From: Neckera pumila
Taxonomy: Eukaryota; Streptophyta; Bryopsida; Hypnales; Neckeraceae
Direction: 5' to 3'
Length of the DNA: 64,000 nucleotides
NCBI GenBank assembly: GCA_963969595.1
Contig: OZ018408.1
Coordinates: 13,637,823 to 13,701,822, forward strand
Shown here: positions 16,464 to 28,655 of the stretch, in pieces
Numbering within the stretch: the stretch's first letter is position 1
Layout of the letters: each line of letters starts with the position of its first letter
Translations under genes and position numbers: made by a program
The notes under the pieces: model-generated
The model's database searches: none
Seen by the model: only the letters and a program-made list of their open reading frames with translations
What the model was told of the DNA's origin: nothing

Positions 16464-16648
16464 CAGTAGAACCTCCCAAAGTTAATCCTCTCTAAACTAA
16501 TAAAGTGTTGTTAGGAAGTATTGATTGCCGGTCCCAACTTAATAATATGAGCCACTTATGAACATCATGACCTTCCCTAATGTAATAACCTCTCTAACTT
16601 GATGTGTCAAACCGGTCCCAACTCTATTACTTTAGAGAGGTTCTAAGG
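16464..16648. mobile_element. Emigrant-like MITE (pogo/Tc1-mariner type)
   Basis: The left end is CAGTAGAACCTCCCAAAGTTAA and the right end is ACTTTAGAGAGGTTCTAAGG. Both resemble the plant Emigrant/Lemi terminus CAGTARAACCTCTATAAATTAA. TA flanks both ends (16462-16463 and 16649-16650), as expected for the superfamily. At 185 bp it has no coding capacity, and the ends have diverged. Confidence 0.55.
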
Positions 16649-17504
16649 TAACAGGCTCTGAAATTGCCCACCCTATTCAAATGTACACTGCTTGTACATG
16701 TTGCTTTTTCATAGCCTTTAGCAATGTACGAACTGTGTACATTTTAGGGGGTGAGCACTTTTAGAGCCCTATGCCACTTCAACTTCAAAATTTCAAAACT
16801 AATTCCAAAAAGCTCCAAAAAATATGAAACGACTTGGGTTAGATGCCAATTCCTCTTGTCTTTCAAGGGAAATTTACTGAAAATTATTTCAAGAAACTTC
16901 ACCACCCCAAAAGCTTCACTTTCAGCTCTTAAATGGGCGATTTCTGGACCTGTTACCTTACTGTATTTCATATGTCATTCAAGCTGTGCATGTTTCACCA
17001 ATAGCCATGGATGTAAATTAAGTTAAAGTTTTTTCTTTTACTTTTTGAAGCAAATGGACAATTTTCATTGATTTTTAAGTTATAGCTTTCATTTCACTCG
17101 GCACTCCATTGAAGAAGGATTGCATTCGATCTCCACTGCCCAATGATAAAAAAAACTAAAAAAAAACTGAGGTCGGGCACGGATGTTGCAGTATAAGTCA
17201 TGGAATTCATAACAAAAGGTGACACACCTAAATGTGACTCTTATCCAAAAGGAAACCCAAAACATTACATTACAGTAGACTGAGGAAAGCGACTGCCTTT
17301 GGAAACTACTTGAGTCCTCGGCCTCTGTGCCCCCACACACCTGCGCAGGCATTGAATGCACCGACGCCGTGAATCTATATTATTATTATTCAGATGGAAT
17401 AATGGGACCAGGGTCCCAGGCAAGCCACCCCTGACTTCACTTACAGTAACCCCTTTAATGCCTGAGTCCTTTCTCAAATTTTTGCATATTTTTGCTTATA
17501 TCTA
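16649..17504. other. Intergenic DNA
   Basis: The only frames are short overlapping ones on both strands (up to ~91 codons) with no recognisable motif. A short (TTA)n run lies near 17380. Nothing else is identified. Confidence 0.3.
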
Positions 17505-18172
17505 CACACAATAGTGAAATTAGAATTGCCCCACACTAATTTCTTGACAATCCACACTATAGAAATATTCGTTGTTTTGTACAATGATGCATTCAATCCA
17601 AAGCCATGTCTATGGCATAGATCTGTGTACAAGTTCAAGGCATGGTTCACAGAGTAGCATGCGCCTCCATGTGGACAAACATTGATCCGTGAGGTCATTT
17701 CTCTTAAGTAAAGCAACTTAATTGACAAGGCAACCTAATTGCACTATTTTGTGTACACATAATAGTGCAATTAGGTTTCCCCACACTAATTTCTCAACAA
17801 TCCACACTATAGAAATATTACTGCTTTTGTACAATGATGCATTCAATTAAGAGCTATGTGTATGGCATAGATTTGTGCACCAGTTCAAGGCCTGGTTCAG
17901 AGAGTGGCAAGAGCCTCCATGTGGAACAAGCATTGATCTATGAGGTAATTTATCTCAGGTAAGGCAACTTAATTTCTCAATAGTCCACACTATAGATTAT
18001 TCACTACTTTTGTACAATGATGCACACTAGAGCTATGTGTATGGCATAGATTTGTAAACGAGTTCAAGGCCTGGTTTAGAGAGTGACATGCGCTTCCATG
18101 TGGAATAAGCATTGATCCATGAGGTAATTTATTTCAGGTAAGGTAACCTAATTTTACTATTTTGTGTACAAT
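17505..18172 (+). mobile_element. Three tandem/fused copies of a small MITE
   Basis: Three diverged units of roughly 220-250 bp follow each other. Each contains CCACACTATAGA, TTTTGTACAATGATGCA, TATGGCATAGAT, TTCAAGGC and CTCCATGTGGA (or CTTCCATGTGGA). The first is bounded by ATAGTGAAATTAG at about 17511 and CCTAATTGCACTATTTTGTG at about 17733, an inverted pair. The second starts AATAGTGCAATTAGG at 17761. The junction between units two and three has lost the termini. The last ends CCTAATTTTACTATTTTGTG near 18165. A solo copy lies at 28131-28360. Confidence 0.65.
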
Positions 18173-19490
18173 ATATATAATTTACCTCAAATTCATCATA
18201 CAGATAGTGTGATTTTCAAAAAGTCAAACATTGGTTTGGATGAATGAGAAGTTTTGTAGTCAGAAAAGCCCTTGGAACCTCTCTATTTATCATCAAGATT
18301 TTGGATATCGAAGTTTGAAGGGATTAAGATAGAAGCACCCTCAATGGGTGTGGCCTGAATCTTTTTTACAAGGATGTTAGCTCTTTGAGAAGAAATCAAC
18401 CCAAGTTGTTTTGTAATTTTACAACACTCATATAATATTTTATGAATTATCAAAATTGAAAATAGAGTTCATATCTATGCTACAAGTGTCCCTTTAACTT
18501 TGGAAGGACGTTAGGAGGCCAAAAAATGATCGATAGATGACTTTCCAAATCGTTGTAGAAATGAAGAATGCACCTATTAGTTCAAAAATCATTTTTTTGT
18601 AACTTCAACTTGGCCAAGCATCCTTTTAAGGTTAAATGGACACCCTTGAAATATGATCAGTTTTGCTTTGCCATTATATTGCCTAAAAAATTCTTCATCT
18701 TCCATCAACACTGTTTTTGAAAAGTTAGTGGATTTGGGAGGTGAATGAAGGTGGTGCAAATAGGGGTAGTAAGTATGTATTTTGGGATTGGTGTACTACA
18801 TCTTAGTGAGAATATAATGTATTTTTTCTAATCGGGTGCCCAAATCAAAAGTTATGTTATGTTGCATTGATTCTTTTAGGTAGCCAAGGCAATTTGAGCA
18901 TTTGTTCAGCATCTTTTACAAAAATGCTTATCAACTTTTGAAATTTGGCATGATTGTTTGTAACTAATAAAATATGGCATACAATTGTCCAAAAGAACTT
19001 TGTTTTCAAATTACATTCTAAAAAGAGTCAAACTTTGTTAGCAATAGTGGGGCAACTAAAAAATAAAAATTATTCTAATTTTAAGCCCTATTATTTTGCA
19101 ATTAGTCAAAGTTCATGAAATTTTTCCTACATATTCCAAATGTTTGTCTCTAACTTTCCCCTACTTTTGGATTTCAAACAAGAAATTTTTGCATTGCACC
19201 ATATTAAAAATGACTAGTATATTGCCAATGCATTTAACCTCTATGCATTGCACATTGATTAAGAGTCCACATTAATCTTTGTGTTTGCTTTTGAATTTTT
19301 TTACAAGTGAATTTAAAATCATATATTTATAAATGGTCAAAATCCTCATTATTTGGTAGAACAAAAATTCTACTCCAAAAAGTTTGTTGATCTTGTTTTG
19401 TAAAATGAAGAAAAGTATTCTTTTTCACTTTAAATGTTTATAATAGTATATTTTTCACTTCAAACGTTTGTTTGAATAAGTGATTTGGAA
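18173..19490. other. AT-rich non-coding DNA
   Basis: No gene or bounded element is seen. Phrases such as TCCCTTTAACTTTGGAAGGACG recall the ends of the TTAA elements but are too degraded to call. Confidence 0.35.
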
Positions 19491-19494
19491 TTAA

Positions 19495-20397
19495 CCCCTA
19501 AAAGTCCATTGTCCCTTCGGGGGACAAACGGGATTTTAGGCAGTAACCTACGGGTTGAATTTTTGTCGTGGTTTTCCAAAACTTTTTTGAAGACAAAAAA
19601 ACTGCTAAGCTTTGTAGGAATACTTTTTTCCTTCAGTTGGTGCCCAAGGAAAAAAGTTATGTCCAAATAAGCTCAAAATAGGGGACACGAGGCAACAAAA
19701 AAAAAAATTCTTTTTTTCTTTTTTTTTCTTTTTTTTTCATATAGATTATACTTTGTCTATCTGGAAAGTTTTGATTCATTTCATTTGGGTTTTTTATGAG
19801 AAAGTTATAGACAATCTTGTTTTTCGGGTACTTAGAGCATCTTTTTGAAAAAAATATCTTGTAGGATTCATTTCTAAATGCAATTTTAACAATTTTTCAA
19901 AAAAAACATTCCACAAAGTTTAGTTTTTTTGCTAGAAAAATCTCACCATTGGGATTAGTGTTCTTTAATTTCATATAAAAGATATAAATATTTTAGATTT
20001 TCCTTCTATCTCGTACCTACTTCTATTTAACAATTTCTTTAGTAATGAAAGTTAATTTTTTTTGGATTTTTTTTTCCCCTAGATTCTCAATTTAGTTTTC
20101 TATTGTAAAGATTTGAAGCTCAGTAGTGCAAAAAATTTGAGTTAAAAATGTTCAAAGTCATAAAATCTAGTCCCACAATGTGCTGAAAAATTTGTTTTAT
20201 TCACTTTAAACGCAAATATCTTGCAATCTGTGTGGTCAAAAATTCTGAAATTTTTTCCACACATTCTCATATTAGTTAGGTGAAAGATCCTATGATTTGA
20301 TGTGCAAAAAAAACATTTTCAAATTTTTACACTCTTTTCTATAAAAATGACAGATTTCGGTGTTTTTTGGCAAAAAAAGGCCTTGGGCCTTTAGGGG
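19495..20397 (+). mobile_element. TTAA-flanked element, copy C (second subfamily)
   Basis: It starts CCCCTAAAAGTCCATTGTCC right after TTAA (19491-19494) and ends GGGCCTTTAGGGG followed by TTAG, one base from TTAA. The outer ~10 bases agree with copies A, B and G. The interior differs in detail but follows a similar plan (…GAGAAAGTTATAGACAATC…, …ACACATTCTCATATTAG…). A truncated inverted relative lies at about 35680-36147. There is no coding frame. Confidence 0.75.
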
Positions 20398-20429
20398 TTA
20401 GAATTTATTCCATCCTAAGCTCAAAAATG

Positions 20430-21075
20430 AGTTCATCAAGTAGTATAAAGGAAATCCCAAAACTCCAAAATTTAAAGTTAGATTTTTTATTTTTCATAAA
20501 AAATACTTTTATGTTGGTGAAATTTGGTTAATCTATTTGGACTTGTGATGAGAAAGTTATGGAGACTCTTGTATTTCAATAGTTAGAACATCTTCTTCAA
20601 AAAATAATTATAAAATTTAGTTTTAGGTTTAATTTCACAATTTTTCCAAGAAAAAAGTTCCACTTAGTTAAATTTGTTTTTTAGAACAATTCCATTGTTG
20701 GAACTAATGTGTTTCAAATTCCATTAATCACAAAGTCCATCTTATAATATTAATGATTAAGTTTTTTATTCTAACTTCTACTTCTACTTGGTATTTCTTT
20801 AAAGAATGAAAATCAAGTGTTTTCTTTTTAATTTTTTTCCTTGATTCTAAATTCAATTCTTCAGTATAAAATATTCAAAATTCAAAATCTACAGTGCAAA
20901 AAATATATGTTAAGAAGAATGAATTGAAAGTCTTATAATCTAGTCATATGAAGTGAAAAAAAAGCTTGTTTTCATTACTTTATATACAAATATCTGGCAA
21001 TCTATGTGATAAAAGTTTTTGAATTGTATTAGTCATGTACAAGATCTTGTTGTAAGATAGGCAAAAAGATGAGTA
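20430..21075 (+). repeat. Diverged partial copy of the copy-C interior
   Basis: Order and wording follow the interior of the preceding element: GATGAGAAAGTTATGGAGAC, TTAGAACATCTTCTTC, then a fragment ending GTGCAAAAAATATATGTTAA. Both termini are missing. It looks like an older copy or a partial duplication directly beside copy C. Confidence 0.5.
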
Positions 21076-21079
21076 TTAA

Positions 21080-21645
21080 CCCCTAAAGGACCATGAGTGC
21101 AGATTTTGAACAATGAATGAACGGAAACACAACCTAAACTCACCAAAATGCGTTTTTCATCCATCAATTTTGTTTGAAGATTCTTATATTAGTTCTTGAA
21201 CATTTGTACGGTTCAGATTATGAAGATCTTGCTTTGCAAATATTCTATAATTCAAAAGGTATTGGGAGGTCTAGCCTCAAAAAGTAATTTTTTCAATTCA
21301 AAAAATGACCCTTCAAAAATGACTTGAATCAAAAAATCAAATAAAAATCTTCAAAATTCACTATAATTAAAACTCAATATTTTGAACTTATAGGAAAAAA
21401 AATCTTTTAAAAATCATAAATATTCAACCTACAATTGATTTTAGAAGGAGTTTCTAATTTTTGGCTTCAAATTTTAACTGAAAAATATTGGTATGTATTT
21501 TTGTTGATCTAACCGTATGGATGTGGTCTATAAATAGCAAATTACAACTATTGTTTGAGAGTCATCATTTAAATATTCTTCTAAGTTGTATTTTATAATA
21601 GATCTTCACAATTTTGGAAATTTGGACACCCTTCTGGTCCTTTAG
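21080..21645 (+). mobile_element. TTAA element, third variant (copy D)
   Basis: CCCCTAAAGGACCATGAGTG starts after TTAA (21076-21079). The inverted counterpart CTGGTCCTTTAG occurs at about 21634-21645, but the expected GGGGTTAA is lost. The interior does not resemble copies A or C. There is no coding frame. Confidence 0.5.
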
Positions 21646-21727
21646 TTTTTTTTTCTCTTTGCAATAGATATAGTAGCTTTTGAGTATTCAGTTTGATGAA
21701 AAAAACTCTTCAACTAATGGGAATTAA

Positions 21728-22290
21728 CCCTAAGAAAACGAGACATTTAAATTTTGAACAGTGAATGCGTGCAATACATCCAAGCACACAAAAATGCATT
21801 TTTCCATTCATCAATTTTTTTTGAAGATTCTCGTGTTAGTTCTTTAATGATTATGTGGTATAGATTTTGAAGACTTGATTTGCAAATATTCTATTATTCC
21901 AAGTGTTTTGATAGGCCTAGCCTCCAAAATAGCCTTTAATTCTAAATAGTCATTTTTAAAATTTTTAAAAGTCACCTAGATTAGAACTAAACATTTTGAA
22001 CTTTAAGGAAAAAATTTCTTATGAAAATCACAAATATTTAATCTGCAATTGATTTGAAGAGAAAATTTTAATTATTGGCTTCAAATTTTTGTTGAAAAAT
22101 ATTGGTTTATATATTAATTGATCTAAATATATAAAAAAATGATATATGGATCATATTTTACAACTATTGTTGAGAGTCATCATTAAATCCCTATTCTAAA
22201 TTTTATTTTATAATATATATTTATAATTTTGAAAATTTGAACTACTCATTCAAGAAAATTTCAGGCCATGGAAGGACCGCTTTTGTGTAC
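21728..22290 (+). mobile_element. Diverged relative of copy D
   Basis: After TTAA (21724-21727) it begins CCCTAAGAAAACGAGACATT. It then parallels copy D (ATTTTGAACAGTGAATG, ATCAATTTTTTTTGAAGATTC, TTTGCAAATATTCTA). The right end is unclear; GGAAGGACC near 22271 may be its remnant. Non-coding. Confidence 0.4.
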
Positions 22291-22779
22291 AAAAATGTGC
22301 ATTTATAAGAAATATCAACCTAAACTGGCCATTAGAGAATATGTAAGTGAATAGTCAAGTTGGTGTGCCCCGCTATATTTATTATTAAAAATTAAAATTG
22401 TATTATTTAAAAAAATTATATATATATAACAAAAATTCATTGTATTTACACATGTGCCACAACTGAAACAACCCTCCACAAGGCCTAGATTTTCTGTAAT
22501 GCCTAGTCTTCAAGGATGTAATATCTAGTTTGGATTTTGAGTAGATTCATGTATTTAGAAAAGAAGCATTGCCAATATAAAAAAATGCACTATAGATTTT
22601 TAATTTAATTTTGATATTTTGAATATTAAAATTAAACTATACTTTAGCTTCATTAAGTTCTAATAGTCTTTATACAATTTGTGACTAATTTCAACTAGTG
22701 TGCCTTATTTCATTGCTACAACCAAAATAAAAGCCAAAGTAGATTTTAAATTTTAAAATTTATAAAAACTTTGAAATTC

Positions 22780-25700
22780 AATATCTTTTATGCACCAAGG
22801 AACACACGGGTTGTGTTTCATGGCATTTGGACATGCAATGTAAAAAGATGCATTTCCAAAATAAAAAATAATTCAATATCGTTTATACACAAAGGAGTGC
22901 AAGGATTGTATTCCATAGTATTTGGACATGCAATGTGAAGAGGTGCATTTCCAAAATATAAGATAATTCCACTCAATACTTAAATTTTAAAATAATTTTA
23001 AAATCCATAATTTTCATGCCATAGGACTAAAACACCACCAAATAAAGCCTGTTCATTCCTCCTCGATGTGATGTGAAAAGACGCGTTTCCAAAATAAAAA
23101 TAATTGAATTCATTTCTTTAATTCATAATCATTCATGAAAACTTTGAAATTCAATAACTTTAACATTGTAGGTCTAACACCACAAAACAAAGTCATGCAC
23201 CCCCCTTATTGAGAGCTTTCCAATGCAACCAAAAATGCGGCAGGTGGACTTAAGTTTTTTAAGATTTTTGTGTATCAAATGAACCAAAACAACAACCTGA
23301 TTTAAGGTATAGACTAGTGTTTCCTATGCCATTGCCACAAAAAAAGATGTAAAAATGATTTTCTAATTTTTATTTCATTAAAACTTTGAAATTCAATAAC
23401 TTTCATACCATAGTGTGAGAGGATGCATTTTGGTATGAATAGGAAGCTATATGCACAAAGGGGAGCAAGGGCTTTGTTTTGTAGTTTTTGGATATGCAAA
23501 ATGAAAGTAGGTTCAAATACCACAAAATTGGCAGAAATAGAAAGCTCTATGCACAAAAGAGTGCACGGGCTTTGTTTCGACATACAATATAAAAGTTATG
23601 TTTTTTGCAAAAAACAAAAGATAATTTAATTTAATTTTCTTGTTCATAAAAACTTTGAAATTCAATAACGTTTACAATGTAGGTCCAAATGCATCTTTTT
23701 TGACAATGAGCTTTTCAAAGTTACCATGGGTTTTTAAATCTCAGCATATCAAATAAATAAAAACAAAAACAAAAACAAAAAACACTCAAATTTAAAGTAG
23801 AGATTTCAAATTTATCATTTTTTCAATATAATAAAATGATTAATTATAGAATATTGAGAATGTATTTTTTTAAATACTAATAAATAAATATAACAAAAAA
23901 TAGTGCTTGGACCATTGCCATAGTCAAAATAAAAGTAAAAGTAATTTTTTAATTTTTTTAATTCATAATAAATAATTCAAAAATTAATAATTTTTCCACC
24001 GTGCATCCAAATGCCACAAAACAAAGCCCATGCATTTCTCCTTGTTCATAGCTTTCCGACGGTACCAAGAATGCAAACCGAGGACGCACGGTTTAGGAGA
24101 TCTTAGCATAATAAAAAAACTAAACTAAACTAACAACCTAACTTAAGGCATAAAATTAGTATGTCCTAAGCTGCATCCATAGCCAAAATAAAAATAAAAG
24201 TAGTATTCTAATTTTTCAAAACCAAGAATAACTAAAAAAATCTACACTGTAGGTCAAAATGCCATGAAACAAATCCCATGCATCCCTCCTTGCCAAGAGC
24301 TTTTGTATCAGGTACCAAGAACTTGACTATAAATCTTCTACTAAAAAAGAATTCCCTGTGAAATTCATCTTTTGCACAAAATGGAACTTTTTTGAAAAAT
24401 GGTATCCAATAAGCTAGGTATTATACCAAAATTAACCCTTGAAGTTCTTTGATTACTTTTGACCAAAATTATTTCATACGGAGTATCATTCTTTCCTTAC
24501 AAAATGCTATAAGTGTTTGGAGTTTTATTTTTATTTTTTTGGTATATCTGTGAGCTACAAGATCTTGTATAGTAGTTAATTTGTTAAAGTATATACTTCT
24601 ATGATTTTAGAGTGAAAACTTCTCCAAGGAACTTACTCTTGGTACTTCATACTGTTGGAATATTTGAAAAAAATTAAAAGTTCTATAATCTAAATGCATA
24701 CTTATACATTATTTTTATTGTTTGTGAAAACCTAGAAAGAATTGTAAAAATTCCTTGTATTCTTTAAAGTTGTCTTAGCTGTGAATATATTCTATATAAT
24801 AATATATTTTGAACTATACTAATTTTCTTCCATTCTCTTTAATTGTGCCGCCATGTTCTCTATTATCATTCCCATCATATTGAAAAATTGAGCATTCCGA
24901 CAGATATATATATATATAAGTTTTTTATATGAATAAAAAAACTAAAAAATTATTTTTACTTTTATTTTGGTTGTAGCAATGGCACACGGCACACTAGTCT
25001 ACCTTAAATTAGGTTGTTTGAAATTTTGTTTTATTTTTTTCATTGATTTGATGAGATCTAAGAACCCATGAGATCTCAAGTGGCATTCTTTGCACCGTTA
25101 GAAAGCTCTATGCAAGGATGGAAGCATAGACTTTGTTTTGTGGCATTTTGACCTACGATGTGAAAATGATTGAGTTTCAAAGTTCTTATGAATGAAAAAA
25201 CTAATTGAATTGTCTTTCATCTTGAAAAATCCATAACTTTTACATTGTATGTCCAAACGCCACATAACAAAGCCCTTGCACTCCTTTGTGCATAGAGTTT
25301 TTTATTTGTGCCAATTTTGTGGGGTTTAGACCTACGGTGTGAAAGTTATAGATTTTTTTAATTAAAAAATTTAACTAAATTATTTATTATTTTGGAAAAA
25401 CTAACTTTTACATTGCATGTACAAATGCCACAAAACAAAGCCTTTGCACTCCTTTATACTAAGAACATAACCTCTTACACTATAATGTGAAAGTTATTGA
25501 ATTTTAAAGTTTGAATGAAATAAAAAATTAGAAATTATTTGTACTTTTATTTTGGTTGTGGCAAGGACTCATGGCACACAAAGTTTGTACCTTAAATTGC
25601 TTTGTTTGTTTTGTTTAATATGTTGAGATTGAAAAAATTATGAAGTGTTGAGTGGTGTTTTCTGGTCTCCTTGGAAAGCTGTTTGTAAAGAAAGGTGGGT

Positions 25701-27600
25701 AGACTTTGTTTTGTGGCGTTTGAACCTACAGTGTAGAAGTTATTGATTCTCCAAAGTTTTTATGAATTCAAAAATTGAAATAAATTATCTCTTATTTTGG
25801 AAAAATCATAACTTTCACATTGCATGTCCATGCGCCACGAAACAAATTACACCTCTACGTGCATAGAGCTTTCTATTCATGCCAATTTTGTGTCCGTTTG
25901 GACCTATAGTGTGAAAGTTATGGATTTTTTAATTAAGAAAAAATTGAATTCAATTACTCCGGAATTAAGAAGTAGTATATTTTACTTTGGAAAAAAAGTA
26001 TCTTTCACATTGCATGTCCAAACGCTACAAAATTAAGCCCTTGCACTCTTTCATGCTTAGAGCATTCAATTGGTATCAATTTTGTGGCGCTTAGACATAT
26101 CTGTGAAAGACATATGTGTGAAAGTTATGGATTTTTAATTGATTGAAAGACATATGTGTGAAAGTTATGGATTTTTAATTAAAATATTAAATGAGATCAT
26201 CTTTTATTTTGAAAAAACCATAACTTTCACACCATATGTCCAAACGCCACAAAACAAAGCCCTTGCACTCCTTTGTGCATAAAGCTTTCTATTTGTACGA
26301 AGAATGCAACCTCTAGTGTATATATTAAATTTATTTGTTTGTTTGTTTTGTTTGTTTGATACATTGAGATTTAATAAACAATGAGGTGTACAATGGCGTT
26401 TTTGGTAAGGTTGGAAAGTTCTTCGCAAGGACAGGTTCATAGACTTTGTTTTGTGGTATTTGGACCTCCAATGTGAAGGTTATTAAATTTCAAAGTTTTT
26501 AATGAAGTAGAAAACAGAATTAAATTATTTTTATTTTGAATAAAACCATAAATTTTACATTGCATGTTGTGTCCAAACTCCACAAAACAAAGCCCTTGCA
26601 CTCCTTTGTATATAGAGCTTTCTAAGTGTGCCAATTTGGACCTATAGTATGAAAGTTATGTATTTTTTAGATTTAAAAATTAAATTAAATTGAATTAAAA
26701 ATCATAATTCTTACATTGCATGTCCAAACGCCACAAAACAAAGCCCTTGTACTCCTTCATGTAGAAAGCTTTTGGTTTGTATCAAAAGTAAATCTCATAT
26801 TGCAACCTCTTATATCACAACTTTTCATATTGCAACCCCTCATATCACAACCTCTCATACCACAACCTATCATAGCACAACCTCTTATACCACAAAAAAG
26901 CCCTTGCACCCTTTGTGCATAAAAGATATTGAATTTCAAAGTTTTTACAAATTATTGTCAATTAAAAAAATAGAAAATCATTTGTATTTTGATTTTGGTT
27001 GTGGCAACGGCACATGGCATACTAGTCTCTACCTTAACTTAGGTTGTTTATTTTGTTTGTTTTATACATTGTAATCTAAGATCTCGTGAGTCCTCCCGTC
27101 CTTAGTATTGTTGAAAAGCTCTCTTGTAGATTGTGTAGGTTTTTCTATTAATAAAGAGATCTATATTGTAGAAGGCTTGATGTTTCTCTCTTTAAGGAGG
27201 GGTGCACGGACTTTGTTCATGGTGTTTGATATGGTGTGAAAATTATTGAATTTCAAATTTTTTATAAATAAGAAAATTGAAGTTCAAATTTTTTATGAAT
27301 AAGAAAATTGAATTAAATTATCTTTTATTTTGAAAATGCATCTTTTCACATCGCATCGAGGAGGGGCGCCCGAGCTTTATTTCATGGCGTTTGGACCTAC
27401 AGTGTGAAAGTATGGTTTGTGAATTATTTTTAAATTAAAAAATTAAATTAAATTATCTTTTATTTTGGAAATGCATCTTTTCACATCACATGTCCAAATG
27501 CCATAAAACACAACCCTTGCACTCTTTTGCGCATAAAAGACATTATTGAATTTCAATTTTTTTTAAATTAAAAGATTTAAAAAATCATTTTGGCTTTTAA
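22780..27600. repeat. Large array of alternating inverted repeat units
   Basis: Several diverged units carry GCCACAAAACAAAGCCCTTG and TTTGTGCATAGAGCTTTCTA in the plus direction (about 24010, 25258, 25425, 26245, 26577, 26728, 27495). Others carry the complement, GACTTTGTTTTGTGGCATTT (about 23470, 25131, 25703, 26442, 27375). A further word near GGTTGTGGCAATGGCACA recurs at about 24970, 25553 and 26996, giving a higher-order period of roughly 600 bp or more. The frames of 60-100 codons here are all made of this repeat. No transposase or target duplication is visible. Confidence 0.65.
26800..26895 (+). repeat. 15-bp minisatellite
   Basis: About seven diverged tandem copies of a 15-base unit close to CACAACCTCTCATAT are present. 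It lies within the larger inverted array and looks like local slippage. Confidence 0.75.
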
Positions 27601-27635
27601 TTTGGCTATAGCAACGATATAAGACAACAATGCTA

Positions 27636-27850
27636 GTATGTGAGCCTAAGAATTTGAGCTTGTGAACATTGAGCCTACAATATAGGTACCCATTATATAG
27701 ATGCCACACACTACAAAAGATATATGTATCATAAACACCTATAATATGGATATTTGTTAAATACATATCCTATAATCATAGATGATTTCTATAATGTATA
27801 TACCTATAACATAGGTATGTAATATTCTAGGCTCATGGACTCACATAATC
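27636..27850. repeat. Imperfect inverted repeat
   Basis: GTATGTGAGCCTAAGAATTT at the left and ATTCTAGGCTCATGGACTCA at the right are related in inverted orientation. Inner TATAGGTACC and ACCTATAACATAGGT words support this. It may be a small foldback element; no target site was found. Confidence 0.4.
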
Positions 27851-27876
27851 GCAACCTTCCGGTACAAAGCACATTA

Positions 27877-27881
<5 letters not shown>

Positions 27882-27909
<28 letters not shown>

Positions 27910-27910
27910 A
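27882..27910. repeat. (TA)n microsatellite
   Basis: An uninterrupted TA dinucleotide run follows GTGTG. No gene is associated. Confidence 0.9.
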
Positions 27911-28130
27911 ACACAATACATGAATGTTTCTACTAAGCCCACATAAAATTCATTTAGTTGTGAAGCAAATTAAATTTTCTTAAATAAGTAGTACTATAAG
28001 AGTATCTCTATTGAACCAATGCAAACTTAGATAGCAAATATTATAATATCCATATTTATACAATAGTCCATTTATTGTTGCTGTTTGACTAATTTAATTT
28101 AACTCTATAATTTGTAACGAATCTTGACTA

Positions 28131-28360
28131 CAAAATAGTGAAATTAGGTTGTCCCATACTAATTTCTTGACATTTGACACTAGATAAATATTTATTATTA
28201 CTGTACAAGAATGCAATACTTTTGAATTAAGTATTGCTACAATAGGGTGTGTACAAGTAGAAATATCCGTAGAAGTATTTGTTGAATTTGATGGCTGTAA
28301 GGTAACTTTCTTAAGAAAGGTAGTCTAATTATTAAAGCAACCTAATTTTACTATTTTATG
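28131..28360 (+). mobile_element. Solo copy of the small MITE seen at 17.5 kb
   Basis: Inverted ends CAAAATAGTGAAATTAGGTT (28131) and AACCTAATTTTACTATTTTA (about 28339) enclose ~190 bp. Internal words are shared with the 17505-18172 cluster (CTAATTTCTTGACA, CTGTACAA-ATGCA). The element is non-coding. No clear target duplication was seen. Confidence 0.65.
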
Positions 28361-28655
28361 AAGTTCAAGTTGACTTATGAGCTTTTATCTATTAAAAAAG
28401 AATTTGGAAATTCCAAAACTTTCCTCCTTTTCTTAGAAGTTCCTATGTTGAATACGAGGTACTCCGTATTTACAAAATTTTGACTTGAAACTCTCTAACT
28501 TTCTCCTTTACATTTTCAATTTGAAGCTTTGTGTGATTCTATGCTCCAAAGTCTTGTCAACCATGCTAGGCCCTCAAGTAGAGTTCTGAAAGTCTCGTTC
28601 TAGAAACCAGGGCTTCCATTGCGGAATCCAAGTCTACCCTCAACAGTCTTGGGAG

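Noticed and set aside
23314..27074. Several 60-100-codon frames between 23 and 27 kb
   Set aside because: Their translations repeat one another because they all derive from the inverted repeat array; none is a separate protein family.
22780..27600. CRISPR array
   Set aside because: The units are diverged, alternate in orientation and are far too long, and the genome is eukaryotic.
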